DNA of 64,000 nucleotides from Salinibacterium sp. PAMC 21357 (GTDB lineage: Bacteria > Actinomycetota > Actinomycetes > Actinomycetales > Microbacteriaceae): contig NZ_AHWA01000005.1 of assembly GCF_000247645.1 (NCBI RefSeq), positions 421,357 through 485,356 on the forward strand, written 5' to 3'. The notes under the pieces are model-generated. The model was not told the origin of the DNA and ran no database searches. It worked only from the letters and a program-made list of their open reading frames with translations. This document shows positions 47,201-56,923 of the stretch, piece by piece. Position 1 is the stretch's first letter. Every line of letters begins with the position of its first letter. The position numbers and the translations under genes were made by a program.

Positions 47201-48009
47201 CTCAGGCAGTGATGATTCTGGTGCTCGCCTTCGGACTTATCGCGACGGTGCTCGCTGCCGCCGCTGCAGCGATGCTGGCTTCATCTCCGCGACTTGCTAG
47301 CTCGCGGTTGCTCGCTGTTCCCGCACTCGCCTACTTTGTGCTTGCACCGGTCTCAGCGTTCAGACATGGTCCGGTCTTTCCGATAACACTGCTCGTAGTC
47401 ATGGTGCTCGTGCTGCTGTTCATGATCGCCACCGCGCTGCGCGCTCGTAATCGCCTGACCGCTTTGCCGCCAGTGTGGCTCACGTTTATCTTCGCAACGA
47501 TCGCGGGCATCGCCGGCTGGAGCGAGCACTCGATCTTCCGAGTCGAGCCGTTCTCGCTCACGCTCGGTGCGGCACTCCTGACTGTGGGCATCATCGGCTG
47601 GCGCAACCCTGTTGAGGCAACACCGACCCTCAACTCGTGGCCGCGCGGCCAGCGCGGATCGTGGAGATTGCTCGCGCCAGGAATTTTTGTGATGCTCGGC
47701 ACGTCAGTGCTTTCCACGGGCACTGACCCGCAGACGTGGCGGGCCATCCTGGTGATCGGGCTTGCGCTCGTCGGCATTCTGCTCGGCAATCGCCTGCAGC
47801 TCGCCGCGCCATTCGTGATCGGAATCATCACTCTTGCCGTCGAGAACGTCGTCGTCTTCGCCGCGCAAATCGGAACAACGATCGACGCCGCAACCTGGTG
47901 GATCACTCTCGCCAGTGCCGGCGCCGTGCTTCTCGTGCTCGCAGTGTCGACAGAACGTCGTGCCAGCGGAGAGCGCGGGGTTGCCGCTCGAATGCGCGAC
48001 CTGCGGTAG
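44284..48009 (+). CDS. Giant polytopic membrane protein, SCO7613 C-terminal domain family
   Basis: The 1241-residue product begins with a zinc-ribbon-like CPWCDRAQVHDGVCAHC segment near residue 20, then a helical stretch and an Ala-Thr-Arg low-complexity linker encoded by a 15-base repeat. The remaining about 1100 residues are almost continuous hydrophobic helices (more than thirty), as in the actinobacterial family named after SCO7613. Its function is unknown. The ATG at 44284 is preferred over the frame start at 44272 because TATGAT (44271-44276) ends seven bases upstream (leaderless). Confidence 0.8.
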   Translation: MNKTWSDAAVRALQAWDKCPWCDRAQVHDGVCAHCRADLRTETALELAAASKAAVAALEHRQVILNRILIAERPQPGAVSTTAETAPAPTARATTARATTARAATARAATARAATASAATAIASTAKPSLGSASSSRSTISVQSVLAVAGAGLFAVAAIVFTFFNPDLTDVGTRTTAIAIITIVFISAAWLLARATLQFSAEAVGALGMVFVILDIWAIAAQTPAPLGGYGAAAIATLLVSGLFVVLATVRRMRAWLWVGLVGITITPALVGYAIDSPWSVVLGHLGVGFAALLVHELARTLGRRFESTLRVDHATATGLQALSLVVVVVGLLWLPSSDTGAWILGMSAVFAGLGVMALVSTRNALAPLWSVVAGVFVVASLTILPFAAVTDDTERLVALLPAVAVGCLALLATASRATVAPRVDRAALLGGAAIIVVLASVQSVLIVLGQAFSAPVRLVPSLLGGAATLGVLALAVGLIIVSIACRTRALGLLALAVAFGGLVGLTTWGELGDVTRVSLALSAGIALSILTIVLSRVPRVPRGVTRITLVFAHVLIVLGAAMTTSDRILVVVGGLGVVAAVGALTSAVPRAVQPLHAAVGFVYALGTFAYFLSEFTVLSGLPTVIGLTATLGLAIAIVLTVSRAVPVRFWAAALVVAAIPFALSIGVLFFEISGWVGLSAATAFVLAAILTVIHRAGVQLLVRVGAASLLVPTFTVVIISVVPQFVEQSTSPFTLPITATLVALVLPTTELVGRSLRKLGHTEAETRGVRLALEVSALVTGAIAVVLTLVRTATDFGTTFLVLAIIGVGAVATGLFLKRRYAWIVAYFSFTGALWSLLALNQVELLDAYVLPPALVAALIGLIAVWRGRRGLSLYAGGLAVAVAAPLLVLVVAGNGPAENPIEWRTIAIIIASSALLLAGSLLALIPESSRHANLRRLREATIFAGLGASSAGLVQAIRYGTGADDAHLPEPQAVMILVLAFGLIATVLAAAAAAMLASSPRLASSRLLAVPALAYFVLAPVSAFRHGPVFPITLLVVMVLVLLFMIATALRARNRLTALPPVWLTFIFATIAGIAGWSEHSIFRVEPFSLTLGAALLTVGIIGWRNPVEATPTLNSWPRGQRGSWRLLAPGIFVMLGTSVLSTGTDPQTWRAILVIGLALVGILLGNRLQLAAPFVIGIITLAVENVVVFAAQIGTTIDAATWWITLASAGAVLLVLAVSTERRASGERGVAARMRDLR
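44551..44625 (+). repeat. 15-bp tandem repeat inside the SCO7613-type gene
   Basis: Five adjacent 15-base units of ACAGCCCGCGCAACG or ACAGCCCGCGCAGCG (two of the first, three of the second) encode a Thr-Ala-Arg-Ala-Thr/Ala linker between the zinc-ribbon part and the membrane part. Changes in copy number keep the frame. Confidence 0.9.
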
Positions 48010-48075
48010 CGGCCAGTGGCGCTACTTAGGCAATTTCTGCGGCGTACGTTCACCCTCTCGGCGTAGGCTGAAGTT

Positions 48076-50277
48076 GTGGCGCAGAATATCTACATCACTT
48101 CCATTGAGGGCCATGCTGGCAAGTCCACCATCGCCCTCGGTCTCCTTGACACGCTCAGTCGTGAAGCAAAACGTCTGGGGGTATTCCGGCCGGTAGCGCG
48201 CACGAGCGACGAGCGCGACTATGTGCTGGAGATGCTGCTCGGGCATGAGGCCGTGAACCTCAGCTACGACGATGCCGTTGGTGTTGGCTACGACGATGTT
48301 CACGCCGATCCCGAGTTAGCGCTCAGTCGCATCATCGAGCGTTTCAAAGCGGTCGAGGCGCAGTGTGACGTTGTCATAATTGTGGGTTCCGATTACACGG
48401 ATGTCGGCAGCCCAACCGAACTCTCTTACAACGCGCGCGTCGCGGCGAACCTCGGCGCACCCGTACTCCTTGTTTTGGGTGGGCAGTCTGAGGAGGGCGA
48501 AAGCCGTAGCCCAGACGACATGGCTCAGGTGTACTCGATTGCGCATCAAGAATTGGTTGCCGCGCACGCGCAACTGGTCGGTGTTGTCGTCAATAGGTCT
48601 GACCCTAATCATCTGGTCGACATCGTTGCGGCGGTGAGTGCCGCCGTCGGTACAGATGCCCCTGTCTGGGCGATTCCGGAGGACCCGTTCCTTATCGCTC
48701 CGAGCCTTGGCTCGCTCTTAGCCGCGGTCAACGGTGAACTGCTCAAGGGTGATGAAGAGCTTTTGCAGCGCGAAGCCCTTGGCGTTGTTGTGGCCGGAAT
48801 GACCATGGAGAATGTTCTCCTGCGATTGATTGAGGGGTCGGTCGTGGTGGTTGCTGGCGACCGCTCCGATGTGTTGTTGGCGACACTCATGGCGCACGCG
48901 TCAGAGACGTTCCCGTCGTTGGCGGGCATCATCCTCAACGGCGGTTTTGATTTGTTGCCGCAGATTGAGCGCCTGATGGATGGACTCGACGTCGCTCTGC
49001 CCGTCATTCGTACTTCGTTGGGAACGTACGACACCGCACGCATCATTACGAAGACGCGCGGGCGGTTGGCTGCCGAGTCTCCCCGCAAATTTGATACCGC
49101 GCTTGCGCTGTTTGAGCAGCATGTCGATGCCGCAGAACTACTTCGCCGTCTTCAGTTGAACCCGCCAACGGTGGTTACCCCACTCATGTTTGAGTATGGG
49201 TTGCTCGATCGTGCTCGCTCGCTTCCGCAGCGCATCGTGTTGCCAGAGGGCAACGATGACCGCATCCTCCGTGCATCCAGCACTCTGCTGCGCCGAGGGG
49301 TCGCGAAGCTCACCATTTTGGGTGACGAAGGCGAAGTGCGGGGGCGTGCGGCAGAGCTCGGCCTCGACATCTCGGCGGCGATCATCCTGAATCCGCTTGA
49401 TGAAGAGCTGCGCAACAGGTTCGCCACCGAGTATGTGAAGTTGCGCGCCCACAAGGGAATGACCATGGAGGTCGCTCGTGACACGGTGACTGACGTCTCG
49501 TACTTCGGCACCATGATGGTGCACCTTGGGCTGGCCGACGGCATGGTGTCCGGTGCCGCGCATACGACGGCCCACACCATCCGCCCCAGCTTTGAAATTA
49601 TCAAAACCAAGCCAGACGTGTCGATCGTGTCGAGCGTGTTTCTCATGTGTCTCGAAGACCGCGTGCTTGTCTATGGCGACTGTGCTGTGAACCCTGATCC
49701 GGATGCGGCCCAACTGGCCGATATCGCGATCTCGTCGGCCGCAACCGCAGCCCAGTTCGGCATCGAACAGCGCATCGCAATGCTGTCGTATTCCACCGGT
49801 GATTCCGGCAGCGGTGCGGATGTGGACAAGGTGCGAGCTGCCACGGTGCTTGTCGGCGAACGTCGCCCAGACCTTGCCGTCGACGGCCCAATCCAATACG
49901 ACGCCGCTGTGGATGCTGCCGTCGGCAAATCAAAAATGCCTGACTCAGAGGTTGCCGGCCGTGCCACCGTGTTCATATTCCCCGACCTGAATACGGGTAA
50001 CAACACGTACAAGGCCGTGCAGCGCAGTGCGGGTGCTGTGGCTATCGGGCCGGTGCTTCAGGGCCTTCGCAAACCCATCAACGATCTCTCACGTGGTGCC
50101 CTCGTGCAGGACATCGTGAACACCGTGGCGATTACGGCGATCCAGGCGCAGGCCGTCGCGGCAGAGACTGCTGCTCTTGCCGCAACCGGTGCTGCCGCCG
50201 CAACGGGTGCTGCTGCTGCCGCTGCCACCGGCGCCGAGTCAGCCGCCGAGTCAGCCACCGCAGGGGAGTCAGCGTGA
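48076..50277 (+). CDS. pta: Phosphate acetyltransferase
   Basis: The 733-residue enzyme interconverts acetyl-CoA and acetyl phosphate. It has the long form: an N-terminal P-loop-like domain (ITSIEGHAGKSTIALGLL), a DRTGG domain (about residues 215-330) and the C-terminal catalytic domain (RIVLPEGNDDRILRAS, MVSGAAHTTAHTIRPSFEIIKT, IFPDLNTGNNTYKAVQRSAGA). An Ala-rich tail of about 40 residues is unusual. TAGGCT (48064-48069) lies six bases before the GTG start (leaderless). ackA overlaps the stop by 4 bases, so both are made together for acetate production or use. Confidence 0.95.
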   Translation: MAQNIYITSIEGHAGKSTIALGLLDTLSREAKRLGVFRPVARTSDERDYVLEMLLGHEAVNLSYDDAVGVGYDDVHADPELALSRIIERFKAVEAQCDVVIIVGSDYTDVGSPTELSYNARVAANLGAPVLLVLGGQSEEGESRSPDDMAQVYSIAHQELVAAHAQLVGVVVNRSDPNHLVDIVAAVSAAVGTDAPVWAIPEDPFLIAPSLGSLLAAVNGELLKGDEELLQREALGVVVAGMTMENVLLRLIEGSVVVVAGDRSDVLLATLMAHASETFPSLAGIILNGGFDLLPQIERLMDGLDVALPVIRTSLGTYDTARIITKTRGRLAAESPRKFDTALALFEQHVDAAELLRRLQLNPPTVVTPLMFEYGLLDRARSLPQRIVLPEGNDDRILRASSTLLRRGVAKLTILGDEGEVRGRAAELGLDISAAIILNPLDEELRNRFATEYVKLRAHKGMTMEVARDTVTDVSYFGTMMVHLGLADGMVSGAAHTTAHTIRPSFEIIKTKPDVSIVSSVFLMCLEDRVLVYGDCAVNPDPDAAQLADIAISSAATAAQFGIEQRIAMLSYSTGDSGSGADVDKVRAATVLVGERRPDLAVDGPIQYDAAVDAAVGKSKMPDSEVAGRATVFIFPDLNTGNNTYKAVQRSAGAVAIGPVLQGLRKPINDLSRGALVQDIVNTVAITAIQAQAVAAETAALAATGAAAATGAAAAAATGAESAAESATAGESA

Positions 50278-51395
50278 CAACCGTTTTCGTCGTGAACTCT
50301 GGTTCATCGTCAATCAAGTGGGAACTGCTGGATGCCGAATCCGGTTCCGTCTACAGCGGCGGCATTGTTGAACGCATCGGGGAACCCGGGGGAGGAGCCA
50401 CCGACCACGACGACGGCATGCAGCAGATTCTTGCGGAGCTCGGGGGCGAGCATCCGGCCGTCGTCGGTCATCGGGTGGTGCATGGTGGGGCGGAGTTCAC
50501 ACAGGCGACGGTCATCACGGATGCTGTTGCGCAACGACTCGAAGAGATTTCGGTACTCGCGCCGCTGCATAATCCCGCCAATCTCAAGGGCATCCGTGCG
50601 GCGAGGGCAACATTTTCGACAGTGCCTCATGTCGCCATCTTCGATACTGCGTTTCACGGCACGCTGCCGCCGGCGGCCTATACCTACGCGATCGACACCG
50701 AGCTTGCGCAGACCCACGGTATCCGTCGCTACGGTTTTCACGGCACCTCGTATCGTTACGTTGCGGACCGTGCGGCGGCGATGCTGGGCAAGGATCTCGC
50801 CGATCTCAAGCTAATCGTGTTTCATCTCGGCAACGGTGCTTCGGTGTGTGCAATCGATGGCGGTCGCAGTATCGACACCTCTATGGGGATGACTCCGCTC
50901 GAGGGTTTGGTGATGGGAACCCGGTCTGGCGATATCGATCCGGGCGCCCTCTTTCACCTGGGCCGCGCCGGAATGGATCTCCCCGGTTTAGACCACCTGC
51001 TCAACCGCGAGAGCGGCCTGCTCGGCATGACGGGCACGGGAGACATGCGTGATGTGCAATCTGCCGCTGATGGCGGGGATGCCCGCGCGCAGGCGGCGCT
51101 CGCTGTCTACTACCACCGGCTGCGCCATTACCTCGGGGCGTACTTGATCGCGCTCGCCGGTGCTGACGCCGTGGTGTTCACGGCGGGCGTGGGGGAGAAC
51201 AACGCCAATACGCGCCTCGCGACGGTAGCCGGTCTCGAAACATTCGGCATTGAGATGGATGTCGCGGCCAATGCCGCGGCGAACCGCAGCGAGCGTGTGG
51301 TGTCGGCCGCCGCTTCTCGCGTGACGGTTCTCGTGATCCCCACCAACGAAGAACTGCAAATAGCGAGAGAGTCCGTCGAAGCCTTAACTCGGTAA
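50274..51395 (+). CDS. ackA: Acetate kinase
   Basis: The 373-residue protein has the ASKHA-fold motifs VVNSGSSSIKWELLD at the N terminus, GHRVVHGG, FDTAFHGTLPPAAYTYAI, FHLGNGASVCAIDGGRSIDTSMGMTPLEGLVMGTRSGDIDPG and a C-terminal PTNEELQIARE. It makes ATP and acetate from acetyl phosphate produced by the upstream gene. It is slightly shorter than the usual 390-400 residues but all motifs are present. Confidence 0.96.
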   Translation: MTTVFVVNSGSSSIKWELLDAESGSVYSGGIVERIGEPGGGATDHDDGMQQILAELGGEHPAVVGHRVVHGGAEFTQATVITDAVAQRLEEISVLAPLHNPANLKGIRAARATFSTVPHVAIFDTAFHGTLPPAAYTYAIDTELAQTHGIRRYGFHGTSYRYVADRAAAMLGKDLADLKLIVFHLGNGASVCAIDGGRSIDTSMGMTPLEGLVMGTRSGDIDPGALFHLGRAGMDLPGLDHLLNRESGLLGMTGTGDMRDVQSAADGGDARAQAALAVYYHRLRHYLGAYLIALAGADAVVFTAGVGENNANTRLATVAGLETFGIEMDVAANAAANRSERVVSAAASRVTVLVIPTNEELQIARESVEALTR

Positions 51396-51499
51396 ACCAC
51401 TAGCTGCCACTCACACACCGGCTTCGAGAGCCCAGAAGTCGGCGGTCTGTTCGCTCTCCGCACGTTGGGAAGGTCAGCGGGCACGACTACGCTAGAGGC

Positions 51500-53785
51500 G
51501 TGGTTGCTGCCCTATATCGCCGATACCGGCCCGAGACTTTTGCTGAACTCATCGGGCAGTCGCAAGTGACGGATCCGCTGCGCACAGCGTTGCGCACCGA
51601 TCGCGTCAATCATGCCTATCTCTTCAGTGGTCCTCGCGGTTGTGGCAAGACGACATCCGCCCGCATTCTTGCTCGCTGCCTGAACTGTGCTGAAGGCCCA
51701 ACAGACACCCCCTGTGGCGTCTGCCCTTCGTGCGTTGAGCTATCGCGCGACGGCGGTGGGTCATTGGATGTCGTAGAAATTGACGCGGCAAGCCACAACG
51801 GTGTCGATGACGCCCGAGACTTGCGCGAGCGTGCTGTGTTTGCTCCGGCCCGCGACCGTTTCAAGATTTTCATTCTCGACGAAGCTCACATGGTGACGCC
51901 GCAGGGCTTCAACGCGATGCTCAAGATTGTTGAAGAGCCGCCGGAGCACGTGAAGTTCATTTTCGCGACCACCGAGCCTGACAAGGTGATTGGCACGATT
52001 CGTTCGCGCACCCACCACTATCCGTTCCGTTTGGTTCCGCCAGCACAAATGCTCGACTACGTTCAGCAGCTTTCTGAGAGCGAGAAGGTAGAAGTTGAGC
52101 CCGGCGTTCTCCCTCTTGTGGTTCGTGCTGGTGGGGGATCGGTGCGAGACACCCTCTCACTGCTCGACCAACTGATCGCCGGCTCTGAGACGACGATGGT
52201 CGGCTATGAGCGCGCCGTTGCGCTTCTCGGCTACACCCACGCCGAGTTGCTCGACGAAGTTATTGATGCCCTAGGTTCTGGCGATGCCGCCGCAGCGTTC
52301 TCGTCTGTTGACCGCGTCATCCAAACCGGCCAAGACCCTCGTCGATTCGTCGAAGACCTTCTTGAGCGGATGCGCGACCTCATCGTTGTGGCAGCCACCG
52401 CAACCAACGCGGCCTCCGTTTTGCGCGGCATTCCTCAAGACCAACTTGAGCGTATGGCGCAGCAGGCACACACTCTCGGCGCAGCCGAGCTCTCTCGTGC
52501 GGCGGATGTCGTCAATGCGGCGCTGTCAGACATGACTGGCGCTACTTCGCCACGACTGCATCTTGAACTAATGATTGCCCGCATTCTGGTGCCCGCAAGC
52601 GACAACACTCAACGTGGTGCCCTCGCCCGCGTTGAACGGCTTGAGCGTCGCATTGGCATCGAGGGTGACGGTCCGCTCGCGGCGATGCCTGCAGTCGTGC
52701 CGGGGCAATCACCCGCACCGGCTGTTGCTGCGCCAGTAGCGTCGCCTCCGTCGGCGCAACCGTCTGCGGCAAGCGCAGCACCTCGCGCCGAGTCCGCTCA
52801 GTCGGCCCCATCTGCTTCCGCTGCTTCCGCGAACGAAACGCCGTCGTCTGGGTCGCAACTCTCCACCCCCGCAGCGGCGCCGCGCACCACTCCGGTCTCA
52901 ATTCAGCAGGTCAAAGACTCGTGGCCAGAAATTCTTGACGTCGTTCAGAAACTCAAGCGCACCGCCTGGATGGTCGTCTTCACGGCCAAGCCGCTCGAAC
53001 TGCGTGATGACAAAATTTTGGTGCTTTCGTTCCCGAGCGAGCGTGACGTCGAAGCGCTCAAACAGCGCAGTGCGCCCGGCGAAGGTGTCGGCGACTACCT
53101 CAAGAAAGCGTTTGTGCATGTGCTCGGCTTCGAGCCAGCACTCATGGCGCGCGTAGAAGGCAATTCCACTGCACCACCGGCAAGCCCGGCAAGCCCGCCG
53201 AGCCTGCCAAGCGAACCAGTGAGTCAGTCTGCTGCTCAGCCAGCGGATGCTCCCACAGATGAACCGCGCGATGCCGCGCCCCCGGCGACAGTGCCGCGCG
53301 ATGCCGCTCCCCAGCCGACAGCGCCGCGCGATGCCGCTCCCCAAACCTCTGCCGCGCAGGGGCGACCCTCGCAGTCAGCTGCACCCGCAGTCGATGAGGG
53401 TCCCGAGCCTGAGGAGCCTGCGCCGGCCGAGGACCGCGAGCCCGGCGGATGGGCTGTAGCGGCCATCCCCGAATCCGAGCCAGAACCCGAAGCTGACCCC
53501 GCAGCAGCACGCGGTGGCGCTGCCGCCCAACGTTCCGCTAAGGAACAGGCGCAGCAAGCCCAGCAGGTGGCGAAGAAGCCCACGGCCGACCGGCTGGCCG
53601 AAGCGGCAGCCGCCGCGCCCCCAGCTCCGCCAGAGTCGCTGGCCAAAGTAGCAATGTCGGCAACGGCCGCACAAATGGATCGTTCGCGTTATGGAGAGTC
53701 AGTGGTTCGTGAGCTGCTGAACGCAACGTTCATTGAAGAAGAGCAGGTTGCGCCGCGAGTGACACCCCAGCCAAGAGACGAGTAA
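51500..53785 (+). CDS. dnaX: DNA polymerase III subunits gamma and tau
   Basis: The 761-residue clamp-loader protein has YRRYRPETFAELIGQ at the N terminus, Walker A GPRGCGKTTSA, a zinc site CLNCAEGPTDTPCGVCPSC, IFILDEAHMVT and the sensor-1 region FIFATTEPDKVIGTIRSR. After domain III the C-terminal part is a long Ala-Pro-rich, acidic linker with a short tau-like folded region (KRTAWMVVFTAKPLELRDDKILVLSF). TACGCT (51488-51493) six bases before the GTG start indicates a leaderless mRNA. recR follows after three bases; no ybaB gene lies between them. Confidence 0.96.
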   Translation: MVAALYRRYRPETFAELIGQSQVTDPLRTALRTDRVNHAYLFSGPRGCGKTTSARILARCLNCAEGPTDTPCGVCPSCVELSRDGGGSLDVVEIDAASHNGVDDARDLRERAVFAPARDRFKIFILDEAHMVTPQGFNAMLKIVEEPPEHVKFIFATTEPDKVIGTIRSRTHHYPFRLVPPAQMLDYVQQLSESEKVEVEPGVLPLVVRAGGGSVRDTLSLLDQLIAGSETTMVGYERAVALLGYTHAELLDEVIDALGSGDAAAAFSSVDRVIQTGQDPRRFVEDLLERMRDLIVVAATATNAASVLRGIPQDQLERMAQQAHTLGAAELSRAADVVNAALSDMTGATSPRLHLELMIARILVPASDNTQRGALARVERLERRIGIEGDGPLAAMPAVVPGQSPAPAVAAPVASPPSAQPSAASAAPRAESAQSAPSASAASANETPSSGSQLSTPAAAPRTTPVSIQQVKDSWPEILDVVQKLKRTAWMVVFTAKPLELRDDKILVLSFPSERDVEALKQRSAPGEGVGDYLKKAFVHVLGFEPALMARVEGNSTAPPASPASPPSLPSEPVSQSAAQPADAPTDEPRDAAPPATVPRDAAPQPTAPRDAAPQTSAAQGRPSQSAAPAVDEGPEPEEPAPAEDREPGGWAVAAIPESEPEPEADPAAARGGAAAQRSAKEQAQQAQQVAKKPTADRLAEAAAAAPPAPPESLAKVAMSATAAQMDRSRYGESVVRELLNATFIEEEQVAPRVTPQPRDE

Positions 53786-53788
53786 CCC

Positions 53789-54388
53789 GTGTACGACGGA
53801 ATTGTTCAAGAACTGATCGACGAACTCGGTCGCCTTCCCGGCATCGGCCCTAAGTCTGCCCAGCGCATCGCGTTTCACATTTTGCAGACCGAAAGTTTCG
53901 ACGTGCGTCGACTCGCCGAGCTACTTAACGACATCCGCGACAAAGTGCACTTTTGCGCAATCTGCGGCAACGTCACCGAGCACGACACGTGCTCGATTTG
54001 CCGTGACCCGCGCCGCTCTCCCACCACAATCTGTGTCGTCGAAGAGGCAAAAGACGTCGTCGCCATCGAGCGCACTCGCGAATTCCACGGGCTGTATCAT
54101 GTACTTGGTGGAGCTATCAGCCCCATCGACGGAATCGGCCCCGACCAGTTGCGCATCAAGCAGCTCTTGGGCCGGTTGGCTGACGGTGTCGTCACAGAAG
54201 TCATCATCGCGACCGACCCCAATCTCGAAGGTGAAGCAACCGCTACCTATCTGACGCGGCTTCTGATTCAGCCCAATCTTCGAATTTCGCGCCTCGCATC
54301 GGGTCTTCCGGTCGGTGGAGATTTGGAATATGCCGATGAAGTCACGCTTGGGCGGGCCTTCGAAGGCCGCCGAACCGTCGAAAACTAG
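53789..54388 (+). CDS. recR: Recombination mediator protein RecR
   Basis: The 199-residue protein has the helix-hairpin-helix region [20 protein letters not shown], a zinc finger [16 protein letters not shown] and a Toprim domain ([36 protein letters not shown]). With RecO and RecF it loads RecA on gapped DNA. GTG start three bases after dnaX. Confidence 0.96.
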   Translation: MYDGIVQELIDELGRLPGIGPKSAQRIAFHILQTESFDVRRLAELLNDIRDKVHFCAICGNVTEHDTCSICRDPRRSPTTICVVEEAKDVVAIERTREFHGLYHVLGGAISPIDGIGPDQLRIKQLLGRLADGVVTEVIIATDPNLEGEATATYLTRLLIQPNLRISRLASGLPVGGDLEYADEVTLGRAFEGRRTVEN

Positions 54389-54428
54389 CGCTTCCCGTAA
54401 CGAACTTAGCGGGGAGTGCACGCACCGT

Positions 54429-54434
54429 TAGACT
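54429..54434 (+). promoter_or_regulatory. -10 box of lysC
   Basis: TAGACT lies about 47 bases before the lysC ATG, giving a short leader that contains the ribosome binding site AGGAG. Confidence 0.5.
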
Positions 54435-54481
54435 CGCACTTTGGGCAGCATCCGCCCGCTAAAAACCGCTTCAGGAGAACA

Positions 54482-55747
54482 ATGAGCCTCATCGTTCAGA
54501 AGTTCGGTGGCTCATCCGTTGCCGACGCTGAGAGTATTAAGCGCGTCGCAAAGCGCATCGTCGAAACCCGCAAAGCGGGAAACGATGTTGTCGTAGTCGT
54601 CTCGGCAATGGGCGATACCACTGACGAACTCTTCGACCTCGCCGCTCAAGTTGTGCCGGTTCCGGCCGGTCGCGAACTTGACATGCTGTTGACCGCTGGC
54701 GAACGAATCTCGATGGCGCTGTTGGCGATGTCGATCAAAAGTTTGGGCGTCGATGCCCGCAGCTATACGGGTAGCCAGGCTGGAATGGTCACGGATGCTC
54801 AGCACGGTGCAGCACGCATCGTTGAGGTGTCCCCGCGGCGCGTTCGCGAAGCTCTCGACGATGGTGCAATCGCCATCGTCGCTGGTTTCCAAGGCTTCAA
54901 CCGGGGTACCGGCGATATTACGACGCTCGGTCGTGGCGGTTCAGACACCACAGCAGTCGCTCTCGCTGCCGCCCTGGGCGCGCAAACTTGCGAAATCTAC
55001 ACCGATGTTGACGGTATTTTTTCGGCAGACCCTCGCATCGTGAAATCGGCCCGCAAGGTCAACACTGTAACGAGCGAAGAAATGTTAGAGCTTGCTGCAG
55101 CCGGCGCAAAAGTACTTGATGTGCGTGCGGTGGAATATGCGCGCCGGCACGGGGTAACAATTCACGTGCGGTCGTCGTTCAATAACAACACGGGCACGTT
55201 AGTGGTCAATCCGAAAGATGGAGAGAGCGTGGAAGAAGCAATCATCACCGGTGTCGCGGCCGATCTGAGCGAAGCAAAGATCACCGTCGTCGGCGTTCCT
55301 GACGTGCCAGGTAAGGCGGCTCAGATCTTCACGATTGTGGCCTCGGCCGATGCCAACATCGACATGATCGTTCAGAACGTTTCTGCGGCATCCACGGGTC
55401 GAACCGACATTTCGTTCACTCTGAAAAAGTCGGATGCCGAAGATGTGCTGCGTGCGCTGACCTTCCGTCAAGAAGAAGTTGGCTTCGAGTCGCTGCAGCA
55501 CGATGATCAGATCGGCAAGCTTTCGGTCGTTGGTGGCGGTATGCGCACCAACGCGGGAGTTTCTGCGCGACTGTTTACTGCGCTGTTCGAGGCGGGCATC
55601 AACATGGAAATGATCTCCACAAGTGAGATTCGTATTTCGGTGGTGACGCGGGCCGACACTGTTGCTGAGGCTGTGCGTGTTGTTCACACAGCATTCGGGC
55701 TTGATGGTGAAGAAGAGGCTGTTGTTCACGGTGGCACTGGCCGCTAA
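54482..55747 (+). CDS. lysC: Aspartate kinase (alpha subunit frame)
   Basis: The 421-residue enzyme phosphorylates aspartate in the first step of lysine, threonine and methionine synthesis. Landmarks are VQKFGGSSVADAESIK at the N terminus, GFQGFNRGTGDITTLGRGGSDTTAVALAAALGA near residue 140, and two C-terminal ACT domains. The ATG 54482 has AGGAG in front. Length 421 equals that of the Corynebacterium glutamicum alpha subunit, and a GTG with its own ribosome binding site occurs at codon 250 (separate entry). asd follows with its own likely -10 box (TAGGGT, about 55783). Confidence 0.96.
   Translation: MSLIVQKFGGSSVADAESIKRVAKRIVETRKAGNDVVVVVSAMGDTTDELFDLAAQVVPVPAGRELDMLLTAGERISMALLAMSIKSLGVDARSYTGSQAGMVTDAQHGAARIVEVSPRRVREALDDGAIAIVAGFQGFNRGTGDITTLGRGGSDTTAVALAAALGAQTCEIYTDVDGIFSADPRIVKSARKVNTVTSEEMLELAAAGAKVLDVRAVEYARRHGVTIHVRSSFNNNTGTLVVNPKDGESVEEAIITGVAADLSEAKITVVGVPDVPGKAAQIFTIVASADANIDMIVQNVSAASTGRTDISFTLKKSDAEDVLRALTFRQEEVGFESLQHDDQIGKLSVVGGGMRTNAGVSARLFTALFEAGINMEMISTSEIRISVVTRADTVAEAVRVVHTAFGLDGEEEAVVHGGTGR
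55229..55747 (+). CDS. Possible internal start for the aspartokinase beta subunit
   Basis: In frame with lysC, a GTG at 55229 (codon 250) is preceded by GGAGAG at 55220-55225. Initiation here would yield a 172-residue protein made of the two ACT regulatory domains. In Corynebacterium glutamicum the beta subunit starts at the same codon number and has the same length, which is established knowledge; its use here is inference. Confidence 0.6.
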   Translation: MEEAIITGVAADLSEAKITVVGVPDVPGKAAQIFTIVASADANIDMIVQNVSAASTGRTDISFTLKKSDAEDVLRALTFRQEEVGFESLQHDDQIGKLSVVGGGMRTNAGVSARLFTALFEAGINMEMISTSEIRISVVTRADTVAEAVRVVHTAFGLDGEEEAVVHGGTGR

Positions 55748-55806
55748 GCGTTCGCAGTTTCGGTATATTCACGGTTCGGCGCTAGGGTGGCGAACACAAA
55801 ACTTAG

Positions 55807-56883
<1,077 letters not shown>

Positions 56884-56923
56884 CGGAAGCAGTTTTCCGC
56901 CGCAGTCGTACAGAATTCTCGAT

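Noticed and set aside
53789..54388. Loss of ybaB between dnaX and recR as an anomaly
   Set aside because: Actinobacterial genomes often encode this small protein elsewhere or order these genes directly; nothing abnormal can be shown from this window.
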